Below, in pieces: positions 8,050-15,674 of a stretch of DNA of 64,000 nucleotides (the stretch's first letter is position 1; each line of letters starts with the position of its first letter). The position numbers were made by a program, and so were the translations under genes. The notes beneath the pieces were generated by a model. It was not told where the DNA came from and did not search any database. It saw nothing but the letters and a program-made list of their open reading frames with translations. Source of the stretch: Slackia heliotrinireducens DSM 20476 (lineage in GTDB: Bacteria > Actinomycetota > Coriobacteriia > Coriobacteriales > Eggerthellaceae); assembly GCF_000023885.1 (NCBI RefSeq), contig NC_013165.1, positions 1,054,001-1,118,000 of the forward strand, in the 5' to 3' direction.

Positions 8050-8703
8050 CTACGCCATGCGGCGAAGCTGCTGCTGGTTGATCTGTTCTTCCAAAGACGA
8101 ATGAACGATGTTGGTGAAATGCTTCATGTCCTCGAGGATGTCCTCGTCATCGGATGTGGAAAGCTTCGTGATGATGTATGTGATGATGGCGCCCGAGTAG
8201 AACTCCGCCAGAAACCGGATGCTGGATTCGGAAAGCCAGCGGTTGCTCAGGATGAAGCGGATGTCGTCTTCCAGTGCGGGCGTGTACAGGTTGATGAGGT
8301 ACGTCCGCAGGCTGTCGGGTTCGTTGGACCTCAAGGCTCTCCTATAGTAGGTCTTGCGCTCCTGAAGGACATCGGCGAACGCACGCAGAAACTCCGACGA
8401 GTCGAGTGAACGCACGCCCGTCTTGAGCCGCACGTAGTAGGGGAGGTCCGGCATGGACTCTTCGGTCATGGGCTCGAAAACCAACTGGGATTCTTCGAAT
8501 CGGTCGCGCAGCATGCGCGCCAGATCGCTGCGGAAGATCCAGCGAATGAGGTGCGTCTTGCTCTCAAAATGATAGTAGAACGTTTTGCGGTTCTTTTGGG
8601 ATGCGGCAACGATGTCCGAAACAGAGATTTTGTCAAAGGGCAGATTTTCGGACAATTCTACAAAAGTGTCCCCAAGAAGCATCATTGTGTCGATGGATCC
8701 CAT
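8050..8703 (-). CDS. TetR/AcrR-like transcriptional regulator
   Basis: A 217-residue protein with an N-terminal TetR-type helix-turn-helix (about residues 8-55: FDKISVSDIVAASQKNRKTF followed by YYHFESKTHLIRW). The C-terminal all-helical domain would bind a ligand and dimerise. The KTFYYHF variant resembles the DhaS-like branch of TetR proteins, some of which act as co-activators, so repression cannot be assumed. The ATG has GGAGGTCG upstream. It is divergent from the acyl-CoA dehydrogenase at 9093 across a 389-bp AT-rich gap, so it is a good candidate regulator of the fix/cai-like cluster. Confidence 0.8.
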   Translation of the reverse strand: MGSIDTMMLLGDTFVELSENLPFDKISVSDIVAASQKNRKTFYYHFESKTHLIRWIFRSDLARMLRDRFEESQLVFEPMTEESMPDLPYYVRLKTGVRSLDSSEFLRAFADVLQERKTYYRRALRSNEPDSLRTYLINLYTPALEDDIRFILSNRWLSESSIRFLAEFYSGAIITYIITKLSTSDDEDILEDMKHFTNIVHSSLEEQINQQQLRRMA

Positions 8704-9092
8704 GCGCCGACCTCCAATCTGTTTCAGCCATTCTTTCCAATACGCTTGATTGAACTCGGATTATCACTGATGTGTCAACCAGTATCATACGCGCTTTTGC
8801 TACGGATATGAAGATTAGCACAACAGATATTCAATTCTGACCCCTAAGCGGATGGCCTAGCAAAACCCCTGATAGACTACTAAAAAGCCCTGTTAAAGCA
8901 GTAAAAAGGCAAGAAACTCCGATACTTTACCATTGATATATATGAAGTGGTTATGAATGGTTGATATGGCCACAAATCGGTACAAAATTGAGAAGTTGAC
9001 CATCCCTAAATGATATGGAGCGACGTAAAGTCTTAGCTGTCATATGGAAGGCGTAGCTTCCGTACCAAAGGACTCAATATAAGGAGGACGTA
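8704..9092. promoter_or_regulatory. Divergent control region of the fix/cai-like cluster
   Basis: A 389-bp gap, clearly more AT-rich than its neighbours, between the TetR-like gene and the first acyl-CoA dehydrogenase. It holds short direct repeats (ACTAAAAAGCC and AGTAAAAAGGC, near 8878-8910), several TTGATA/TTGACC hexamers and an imperfect ACTG...CAGT dyad near 8766-8783. I cannot single out one promoter with correct spacing. A GGAGG site directly before 9093 serves the dehydrogenase. Confidence 0.45.
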
Positions 9093-10250
9093 ATGGATTT
9101 CGCATTGACCGACGAGCAAGAGCTGTTGCTGGAAAGCGTACGTGAATTCTGCGAGCGTTACTTTACCGAAGACGTCATCAAGGAAATGTACGAGAAGGGC
9201 GATATGCCTGACGAAATCGCTCTGGCCTATGCAGAGAACGGCTTCGGCTTGATGGGCATCCCCGAGGAATACGGCGGAATCCCTTGCGACAAGGTCACTC
9301 TGGGCCTCATGATCGAAGAGCTCTACCGTTCCTCCGGCTGCATGCACATCCTGTACCAGAACTCCCTGTCGATGTTCGACATCATGGAGTTCGGCACCGA
9401 AGAGCAGAAGCAGCAGGCTGTCGAACACTACATGGAGACCGGCTGGCCCATCGCTTCTCTGTCCATCTCCGAGCCGGGCGCAGGCTCCGACAACGGCTCC
9501 ATGACCTGCACCGCTGTGAAGCAGGAGGATGGCACCTATCGTCTGAACGGTCAGAAGACCTGGGTTACCATGGGCGCCAAGCTTCCGTACACCATCGTGG
9601 TCGCCAAGGACGAGGACCCCTCTCGCGAGAACCGCAACATGAGCCTTTGGTACATCAACATGGACCGCGAGGGCGTTTCCACCGCTCCGCTGCATAAGAT
9701 TGGCCAGCAGTGCATTCCGTTCTGTGAGGTCTACCTGGACAACGTCGTCGTTACCGAGGAAGACCGCATGGGCGAGCCGGGCAAGGGCTTCATGATGCTG
9801 ATGAAGAACTTCGAGGTCGAGCGTGCCTTCATCGTCGCCGAGCAGGTCGGTCTGGCTCAGGCGGCTCTGGAAGACGCCACCAAGTACGCTAACCAGCGCA
9901 TCGCCTTCGGCAAGCCGATCGCCCGTCAGGAAATCATCATGGAGTACCTGACCGACATGGAGATCGCCGTCCAGAACACCCGTAACATGCTGTACAAGAC
10001 CCTCTGGCAGCTCGACAACGGCATCCCCGTGCAGCTGGAATCCGCCCTGCTCAAGCGCTACGGCTGCTCCGAGTGCTTCAAGGTCGCCGACAAGGCCCTG
10101 GGCATCTACGCCGGCCTCGGCTACACCACCGAAGTCCGCATCGGCCGCATCTGGGCCGACCTGCGCGGCAACATGTTCGGCGGCGGTACGCACGAGATCA
10201 TGGCCTACATCGCCGGCCGTCAGGTCGCCAAGAAGTACGCCGACAAGTAG
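9093..10250 (+). CDS. CaiA-like acyl-CoA dehydrogenase/reductase (paralogue 1)
   Basis: FAD-dependent acyl-CoA dehydrogenase fold, 385 residues, close in length and start (MDFALTDEQELL) to E. coli crotonobetainyl-CoA reductase CaiA (380). It has the flavin-contact motif SISEPGAGSDNGSM (about residue 128), QKTWVTMG, the substrate/FAD segment QRIAFGKPIARQE and the C-terminal FGGGTHEIMAYIAGRQ. In ordinary fatty acyl-CoA dehydrogenases that last motif reads IYEGT with the catalytic Glu; here the Glu position is Gly, as in CaiA. This fits use as a reductase of an activated C=C bond with electrons from the FixAB flavoprotein encoded next, but substrate and direction are inferred. AAGGAGG precedes the ATG. 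Confidence 0.85.
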   Translation: MDFALTDEQELLLESVREFCERYFTEDVIKEMYEKGDMPDEIALAYAENGFGLMGIPEEYGGIPCDKVTLGLMIEELYRSSGCMHILYQNSLSMFDIMEFGTEEQKQQAVEHYMETGWPIASLSISEPGAGSDNGSMTCTAVKQEDGTYRLNGQKTWVTMGAKLPYTIVVAKDEDPSRENRNMSLWYINMDREGVSTAPLHKIGQQCIPFCEVYLDNVVVTEEDRMGEPGKGFMMLMKNFEVERAFIVAEQVGLAQAALEDATKYANQRIAFGKPIARQEIIMEYLTDMEIAVQNTRNMLYKTLWQLDNGIPVQLESALLKRYGCSECFKVADKALGIYAGLGYTTEVRIGRIWADLRGNMFGGGTHEIMAYIAGRQVAKKYADK

Positions 10251-10260
10251 TCAGGCGCCT

Positions 10261-10360
10261 TCCATCCGGCATGCCGCCGACGAAGGCGGCCATGCAATGG
10301 CATGCAACATCCGGCGTCGGCGCTGCATCCGCAGCACACAGCCGACGCCGGTTTCAAGCA
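10261..10360 (+). other. Structured intergenic element between the acyl-CoA dehydrogenase and fixA
   Basis: The 257-bp gap holds two strong inverted repeats. The first is GCATGCCGCC/GGCGGCCATGC (10269-10295, one bulged C). The second is an 11-bp perfect stem CCGGCGTCGGC (10311-10321) with GCCGACGCCGG (10341-10351), whose loop contains a smaller GCTGC/GCAGC hairpin. Only TTT follows, so it is a poor classical terminator. It may trim or attenuate the transcript and set the ratio of dehydrogenase to electron-transfer flavoprotein. The remaining bases to 10507 show nothing else. Confidence 0.6.
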
Positions 10361-10507
10361 AACGTTATCCCGATGGAAACATTTGCCAACAGCGCCAAGC
10401 AAGCACCCGCAAGTCGTGTTCGCATCGTAGCCCAGCCAAGCAAAAGCCAGGTGCTGGGCAGGCGCAGACAGAACAGGTTTCAACGGATCCGAAAGGAAAG
10501 GAACGTA

Positions 10508-11263
10508 ATGAAGATCGCAGTTGCAATCAAGGTCGTTCCGGACGACCAGGACATCCAGGTCGCAGCCGATGGCTCGCTGGATTACTCCAAGGCTAAGAAC
10601 AAGGTCTCCGAATACGACAGGAACGCCATCGAGGCTGCAGCCCAGCTCGCAGCCGCTGCCGGCGACTCCAAGGTTTACGTCGTTACCGTGGGTGGCAAGG
10701 GTATCGATGACTCCAAGACCAAGAAGGACATCCTGGCCCGTGGCGCCGACGAACTGTTCATGATCGCCGACGACGCCGCTGCCGACCTGGACGCCAACGC
10801 AACCGCTGCCGCCCTGGCCGACCTGGTCGCCAAGGTTGGCGACGTGGACGTCATCGTCTGCGGCGACGGTTCCGCCGACAACTACGCCCAGCAGGTCGAC
10901 GTTCAGCTGGCCGCCAAGCTCGGTCTGCCTTCCGTAAACGGTGCGACCAAGATCACCCCGGCCGCTGGTTCGCTCACCGTCGTGCGCGCTCTCGAGGACG
11001 CGGTCGAGACCGTCGAGATCCCGACCCCCTGCGTCGTCGCCGTGGCTCCCGACATCGCCGTGCCCCGCATTGCCGGCATGAAGGACATCCTCGCTGCTGG
11101 CAAGAAGCCGATGGACGTCTCCGGTGCCGCCAGCGCTTACACCAACACCCTGGAAGTCGTCGACTGCAAGGCTCCCGAGCAGGCTGCTCGCGCTTGCGAG
11201 ATCGTCGACGCCGGTGATGAAGCCACTGCCAAGATCGTTGCCGCCATCAAGGCTGCGCTGTAA
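10508..11263 (+). CDS. fixA: FixA, electron transfer flavoprotein beta-type subunit
   Basis: Small subunit of the FixAB electron transfer flavoprotein, which accepts or donates electrons to acyl-CoA dehydrogenases and FixCX. The 251-residue protein starts MKIAVAIKVVPDDQDIQV, has the ETF-beta nucleotide-loop region VIVCGDGSADNYAQQVDVQ (about residue 117) and the family motif RIAGMKDILAAGKKP near the end. E. coli FixA has 256 residues. GAAAGGAAC precedes the ATG; a longer frame to the left lacks a start site. It is 18 bp upstream of fixB. Codons are strongly biased, suggesting high expression. Confidence 0.92.
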   Translation: MKIAVAIKVVPDDQDIQVAADGSLDYSKAKNKVSEYDRNAIEAAAQLAAAAGDSKVYVVTVGGKGIDDSKTKKDILARGADELFMIADDAAADLDANATAAALADLVAKVGDVDVIVCGDGSADNYAQQVDVQLAAKLGLPSVNGATKITPAAGSLTVVRALEDAVETVEIPTPCVVAVAPDIAVPRIAGMKDILAAGKKPMDVSGAASAYTNTLEVVDCKAPEQAARACEIVDAGDEATAKIVAAIKAAL

Positions 11264-11281
11264 AGAAAGGGTAGCAAGACA

Positions 11282-12175
11282 ATGAAGGCATTTGTTATTG
11301 CAGAACATTCTGACGCGGCTGCCCAGCTCGCCGCTGGCGCCCGTACCGTGGCCGACGAAGTCGCCGTTGCCGTGATCAACGCCGAGGTGCCCGCAGGCAT
11401 CGCCGACGCCGCCTACCATGTGGCCGTTCCCGAAGGCGCCATCGCTGACGACGCCTATGGTGCCATCGCCACCGTTCTCGACGCTGACGTCGTCATCGCC
11501 GAGCCCACCCGTCACGTCAAGTCCGTCGTCGGTCGTCTGGCCGCCGCCAAGGGCGCTGCCGTGATCACCGACTGCCTGTCCATCGCCGACGGCGCTGCTG
11601 TCAGCATGTACTTCGGCGGTGTTGGCCAGATCACCCGCAAGGCCAAGGGCACTGCATTCTACACCGTGGCTCCCTCCGTGTTCGGCGATGCTGCCGCATC
11701 CGGTTCCAACGGTGCTGCCGAGGAACTGGCATGGGTCGCTCCGGCCAACGCTGCCAAGCTGGTCGCCTCCGAGCCGGTCGTCAAGTCCGGCGTCGATTTG
11801 ACCAAGGCCGATGTCGTCGTGGCCTGCGGCCGCGGCTTCGTGGGCAAGACCGGTCTGAACACCGAGCTCATCGGCGTCGCCGAGCAGATCGCTGCCAAGA
11901 CCAACGGCGGCGTGGGTTGCTCCCGTCCGCTGGCTGAGGGCGTCGAAGGCTCTGACTTCGATTCCTACATCGGCGTTTCCGGTCTGCAGCTGACCCCGAA
12001 GGTCTACATCTGCGCCGGCATCTCCGGTCAGATGCAGCATATGGTCGGTTGCAACCGTTCCGGCGTGATCATCGCCATCAACAAGGACAAGAACGCTCCT
12101 ATCTTCAAGCAGTGCGACCTGGGCGTCGTGGGCTCCGTCGAGGATGTCCTGCCTGCTCTGGCAGCTGCGCTGTAA
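11282..12175 (+). CDS. fixB: FixB, electron transfer flavoprotein alpha-type subunit
   Basis: Large ETF subunit that holds the electron-transferring FAD. In 297 residues it has the variable N-terminal domain and the conserved C-terminal FAD domain (about residues 165-297): VACGRGFVGK, GCSRPLAEG, then YIGVSGLQLTPKVYICAGIS with QHMVGC and AINKDKNAPIFKQCDLGVVG. E. coli FixB has 313 residues. AAAGGGTAGCAAGAC precedes the ATG. It follows fixA by 18 bp and ends 9 bp before a 14-bp-stem terminator, so fixAB forms its own transcript end rather than running into fixC. Confidence 0.92.
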   Translation: MKAFVIAEHSDAAAQLAAGARTVADEVAVAVINAEVPAGIADAAYHVAVPEGAIADDAYGAIATVLDADVVIAEPTRHVKSVVGRLAAAKGAAVITDCLSIADGAAVSMYFGGVGQITRKAKGTAFYTVAPSVFGDAAASGSNGAAEELAWVAPANAAKLVASEPVVKSGVDLTKADVVVACGRGFVGKTGLNTELIGVAEQIAAKTNGGVGCSRPLAEGVEGSDFDSYIGVSGLQLTPKVYICAGISGQMQHMVGCNRSGVIIAINKDKNAPIFKQCDLGVVGSVEDVLPALAAAL

Positions 12176-12183
12176 GCACTTCT

Positions 12184-12232
12184 CCACTGAAGCGGCGAGG
12201 GCTGTCTCCGCGCCGCTTCAGTGGCTCTTTTT
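12184..12232 (+). terminator. Strong terminator after fixB
   Basis: Perfect 14-bp stem CCACTGAAGCGGCG/CGCCGCTTCAGTGG, 13-nt loop, then CTCTTTTT. It separates fixAB from fixCX. Confidence 0.93.
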
Positions 12233-12337
12233 GTCCATCAACAAGCTTTACTGTTGGGCGAGATTGAGCACCTTCGCGTCTGTCGTACCTTTTTCGTGTG
12301 ATGCAACGAGCTGGTTCGCATGGCATGATGGTTCGTG

Positions 12338-12359
12338 CATAGGATACGGTTTTCCTATG
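12338..12359. promoter_or_regulatory. Inverted repeat in the fixC upstream region
   Basis: CATAGGA (12338-12344) and TCCTATG (12353-12359) form a 7-bp perfect dyad with an 8-bp spacer, about 210 bp before fixC. The rest of the 340-bp gap (12233-12571) shows only an imperfect GGAAACCC/GGGTTCCC dyad near 12484. A regulator-binding role is a guess based on related ATAGG elements elsewhere in the cluster. Confidence 0.4.
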
Positions 12360-12571
12360 GGCAGACGCAAAGGACTCATGCGGTTTTTCAAATGGGGGAT
12401 ACGACGTCTGGATTGGTGCCGTCCTTCGGTTTCAAAAAGCCGTTTCGGCCGTAGGCTATGTGGTAAGGGGGTTGGGTTCGCTCTGGAAACCCTGCGGGTT
12501 CCCAAGGCAAATCGCAACCGCATACGTTGGCGTGACAACGCCTGATTACGACAAAGAAAGGATGTGGCACC

Positions 12572-13900
12572 ATGGCTGATTTTGAGCCTGATTTCGATGC
12601 GATCGTCGTCGGCGCAGGCCTAGCCGGCTCCGTGGCCGCATACGAACTCGCGAAGGCGGGCAAATCCGTCCTCGTCGTAGAACGCGGCAACTTTGCAGGC
12701 GCCAAAAACATGACCGGCGGGCGCATCTACGCCCACTCGCTGCACAGCGTGTTCCCGGACATGGACTTCTCGGAGCTTCCATTCGAGCGCAAGGTTTCGC
12801 ATGAGCGCATCTCGCTGATGGCTCCGGATTCCAACTTCACCATCGACTTCACCTCCGAGGACCTGACCAAGGATGGTCAGGAGTCCTACACCATCCTGCG
12901 CGCCGTGTTCGACCCGTGGTTGGCCGAGCAGGCTGAGAACGAAGGTGCCGAAATCATCTGCGGCATTCCCGTGGAAGACCTCCTCAAGGACGAGGACGGC
13001 TCCGTCACCGGCACTGCTGGCAAAATCTACGGCGTGCGTGCGGGCGAAGACGAAATGACCGCATCCGTGGTCATCCTCGCAGATGGCGTCAACTCCCTGC
13101 TGACCGAGAAGGCCGTCGGCTACAAGCGCCCCGAAGCCAAGTTCATGGCTGTCGGCGTCAAAGAGGTCTACGAGCTTTCCGAGCAGCGCATCAACGACCT
13201 GTTCCAGGTTGCTGACGGCGAAGGTGCTGCATGGCTGTTTGCTGGCGATGTCACCCATGGCCTGTTCGGCGGCGGCATCATCTACACCAACAAGGATTCC
13301 ATCTCCATCGGCATCGTCGCAGGCATCGAAGCCATCGCGAACGGCGCCACGCGTCCTGTTTACCAGATGCTCGAGGATCTGAAGGCCCATCCGGCCGTGG
13401 CTCCTGTCCTGAAGGACGCCAAGATGGTAGAGCACTCCGGCCACATGGTTCCCGAAGGCGGCATCAACATGATGCCCGAGCTGACCGGCGACGGCGTCAT
13501 CGTCGCTGGCGACGCGGCCATGATGTGTGTCAACCTGGGCTACACCGTGCGCGGCATGGACTACGCCGTGGCCGCCGGCCAGTACGCCGGCCAGGCCGCT
13601 GTGGAGGCCCTTGATGCTGGCGACACGTCCAAGAGCGGCCTTGCCGGTTATGTGAACCGCCTGAACAACTCCTTCGTCCTGAAGGACCTCAACCAGTTCA
13701 AGCTGGTCCCCGGATTCATGGAGGGCTTCGACCGCATGTTCTGCGGCTATCCCGAGATGATTCGCGACATGATGAACAAGATGTTCGTCATTGATGGAAC
13801 GCCTGTTCAGCCCATGAAGAAGACCATGATGCCTATCGTGAAGGAAGTGGGCTTCATGAACCTCTTCAAGGATGTGAGAGGAGCAATGAAGGCCCTATGA
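12572..13900 (+). CDS. fixC: FixC, ETF:quinone oxidoreductase-like flavoprotein
   Basis: FAD protein that couples FixAB to FixX and the membrane quinone pool or, in bifurcating FixABCX complexes, splits NADH electrons between ferredoxin/flavodoxin and quinone. The 442-residue protein has an N-terminal dinucleotide fold (DAIVVGAGLAGSVAAYELA), the VVERG and KNMTGGRIY segment, a second FAD motif ASVVILADGVNS (about residue 165) and the late TGDGVIVAGDAAMMCV. A C-terminal hydrophobic/Met-rich stretch may touch the membrane. E. coli FixC has 428 residues. GAAAGGATG precedes the ATG. Its stop overlaps the fixX start (ATGA), indicating translational coupling. Confidence 0.92.
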   Translation: MADFEPDFDAIVVGAGLAGSVAAYELAKAGKSVLVVERGNFAGAKNMTGGRIYAHSLHSVFPDMDFSELPFERKVSHERISLMAPDSNFTIDFTSEDLTKDGQESYTILRAVFDPWLAEQAENEGAEIICGIPVEDLLKDEDGSVTGTAGKIYGVRAGEDEMTASVVILADGVNSLLTEKAVGYKRPEAKFMAVGVKEVYELSEQRINDLFQVADGEGAAWLFAGDVTHGLFGGGIIYTNKDSISIGIVAGIEAIANGATRPVYQMLEDLKAHPAVAPVLKDAKMVEHSGHMVPEGGINMMPELTGDGVIVAGDAAMMCVNLGYTVRGMDYAVAAGQYAGQAAVEALDAGDTSKSGLAGYVNRLNNSFVLKDLNQFKLVPGFMEGFDRMFCGYPEMIRDMMNKMFVIDGTPVQPMKKTMMPIVKEVGFMNLFKDVRGAMKAL

Positions 13901-14193
13901 GCAACATCGAGATCGAGGTGAACGTTGACGAGTACCTGTCGCTGAACAAGTACGAGGTCGACGAGGAGAACGCACACATCGAAGTGGACCTTGAGGGTTC
14001 CGATGCGGAATTCGACAAGCTGATTCGCGTGTGCCCTGCGGCGCTGTACAAGCGCGATGAGGACGGCAACAAGTCCTTCGACTATGCCGGCTGCCTGGAG
14101 TGCGGCACCTGCCGTATCGCCTGCGGCGACACCATCATCAAGAAATGGGTCTACCCCGGCCCCACCATGGGTGTCGAGTATCGCTTCGGATAA
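13897..14193 (+). CDS. fixX: FixX, ferredoxin-like protein
   Basis: A 98-residue iron-sulfur protein that works with FixC. Cysteines lie at 46 (RVCPAALY) and at 66, 69, 72 and 76 (CLECGTCRIAC), the FixX pattern for a 4Fe-4S cluster, and the fold is of ferredoxin-like size (E. coli FixX has 95 residues). It starts inside the fixC stop codon (ATGA overlap) and is followed by a terminator. The first 40 residues are acidic and not clearly part of the cluster-binding domain. Confidence 0.9.
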   Translation: MSNIEIEVNVDEYLSLNKYEVDEENAHIEVDLEGSDAEFDKLIRVCPAALYKRDEDGNKSFDYAGCLECGTCRIACGDTIIKKWVYPGPTMGVEYRFG

Positions 14194-14230
14194 TGGGATA
14201 AACGGCGCATAGTATTTGATGCTCAACTTG

Positions 14231-14268
14231 CGAGGATGCTCTACAATGAAGCGGGGCATCCTCGTTTT
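14231..14268 (+). terminator. Terminator after fixX
   Basis: Stem CGAGGATGC/GCATCCTCG with a 16-nt loop and TTTT. Confidence 0.75.
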
Positions 14269-14344
14269 GCGTATATGGGGCGAAAGATTGGTCCCGTATG
14301 CGGGTTCGAGGATAAGAGAGAAAAAATGACGGAAAGGCCATGCC

Positions 14345-15511
14345 ATGTACGATGGTCTAAGCAGAGATGAGCAAAGGCTGCTCAATCACGTTCGGGAGTA
14401 CGGAGAGAAGTACTTCACCCCGGCGTCCATTTCGAAATGGCGCAAAGATCAGGGATTGCCGGACGAGGTGGTCAAAGCTTTTGTGGATTTGGACTTCAAC
14501 GGGTTCGGGGTCATCCATCGAAGGAACCACAGGACCTACGACCTGTTCGCACAAGTGCTGGTCATCGAGGAGCTGAGCCGTATTTCCGGAGCCTGCCTGC
14601 CGTTCCAGAACGATCTTCTGCAGCTGCAGATCCTGGAGGCGTTCGCCAGCTCGGCACAGACATCGCCGTTCCGCACCGAATACCAGGACACAGGACGTCT
14701 GTCCTATGCTCTGGCCATCTCTGAGCCTGAGGCCGGCTCTGACACCCGCAGCATGCGCACGCACGTGACGCGTGAAGGCGATACGCTGGTCATGAACGGA
14801 ACGAAGATGTTCGTGAACAACGGGGAATACGCTCCTGCGCTGCTCGTGTCGGCTTATGACAAGACCGGAGACGACGGCGAGCCGGAATTCTCGTTTTGGA
14901 TGGTCCCTCGTTCCGCCGCGGGCATCTATGCATACCCGGAACAGAAAATCGGCCAATCCATGCTTCCGTTCGCCACCGTCAGGTTCGACAACGTCGAGGT
15001 TAAGGAATCATGGCGGCTTAAGGGCTCTTCCAAGGGCTTCTCCCAGCTGTACAGCCTTCTGGAGTACGGACGCGTGTTCACGTGCGCAGCGGCCCTCGGA
15101 GAGGCTCAGGCGGCCATGGAGGACGCCGTTGCGTGGGCCCGCGGACGCGAGGCCTTCGGACAGCGCATAGCGGATCTTCAGCAGGTCCAGATGAAGCTGA
15201 CTGAGATGGAGGTCAAGCTGACCAACATGCGCAATCTGGTTTACGGGGCCGCGCGGGAATACGACAGGGGAGAGCATAAGCGCCTGAGCGTCGCCCTGAT
15301 GAAATACTACGTGCCCAAGGCGGCGACCGAGGTGGCAAGCGATGCCATGCAGATTCTGGGCGGCCGCGGATACATTCAGGAGAACAGGGTTTCTTCCATC
15401 TGGCAGGACTGCCGCGGCTACCAGTTTGCCGACGGTACCGACGAGGTCATGGTCGTCATCGCTGCACCGCTCATTCTGGAGCAATACAAGGCCTCGAAAA
15501 ACAATCGATAA
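14345..15511 (+). CDS. CaiA-like acyl-CoA dehydrogenase/reductase (paralogue 2)
   Basis: A 388-residue acyl-CoA dehydrogenase-fold protein, paralogous to the one at 9093 but clearly diverged. It has LAISEPEAGSDTRSM in the flavin-contact site (with EPEAG in place of the EPGAG of paralogue 1), GTKMFVNNGEYAPALLV, REAFGQRIADLQQVQ and MQILGGRGYIQE. At the catalytic-base position (YEGT in ordinary enzymes) it reads ADGT, so Glu is replaced by Asp. GGAAAGG lies upstream of the ATG; an overlapping ATG at 14340 is in a frame that stops after six codons. It follows fixX by about 150 bp beyond a terminator, so it probably has its own promoter and may act on a different CoA ester from paralogue 1. Confidence 0.82.
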   Translation: MYDGLSRDEQRLLNHVREYGEKYFTPASISKWRKDQGLPDEVVKAFVDLDFNGFGVIHRRNHRTYDLFAQVLVIEELSRISGACLPFQNDLLQLQILEAFASSAQTSPFRTEYQDTGRLSYALAISEPEAGSDTRSMRTHVTREGDTLVMNGTKMFVNNGEYAPALLVSAYDKTGDDGEPEFSFWMVPRSAAGIYAYPEQKIGQSMLPFATVRFDNVEVKESWRLKGSSKGFSQLYSLLEYGRVFTCAAALGEAQAAMEDAVAWARGREAFGQRIADLQQVQMKLTEMEVKLTNMRNLVYGAAREYDRGEHKRLSVALMKYYVPKAATEVASDAMQILGGRGYIQENRVSSIWQDCRGYQFADGTDEVMVVIAAPLILEQYKASKNNR

Positions 15512-15534
15512 CGGCGTTTCGCACCGCAATACGA

Positions 15535-15568
15535 AAGCCCCGCTGCTCGCACTTGCGCAGCGGGGCTT
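15535..15568 (+). terminator. Terminator after paralogue 2
   Basis: Perfect 12-bp stem AAGCCCCGCTGC/GCAGCGGGGCTT; the following T run is weak (ATTCTG). Confidence 0.75.
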
Positions 15569-15600
15569 ATTCTGTGTCGCGTTGACCTCACCATAACAGA

Positions 15601-15630
15601 AAGAAGACCGCCGGCAAAGGCGGTCTTCTT
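15601..15630 (-). terminator. Terminator of the minus-strand acyl-CoA dehydrogenase
   Basis: Perfect 12-bp stem AAGAAGACCGCC/GGCGGTCTTCTT with loop of six. On the minus strand it is followed by TCTGTTATG; it can also act on the plus strand (CGCTTTT). Confidence 0.8.
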
Positions 15631-15674
15631 CGCTTTTGAAGCTAAGGTGTCCTGATGGGACGTCTGAGTATAAC

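Noticed and set aside
10220-12187. A 655-codon minus-strand frame opposite fixA and fixB.
   Set aside because: Antisense shadow of strongly codon-biased genes; no ribosome-binding site and low-complexity translation.
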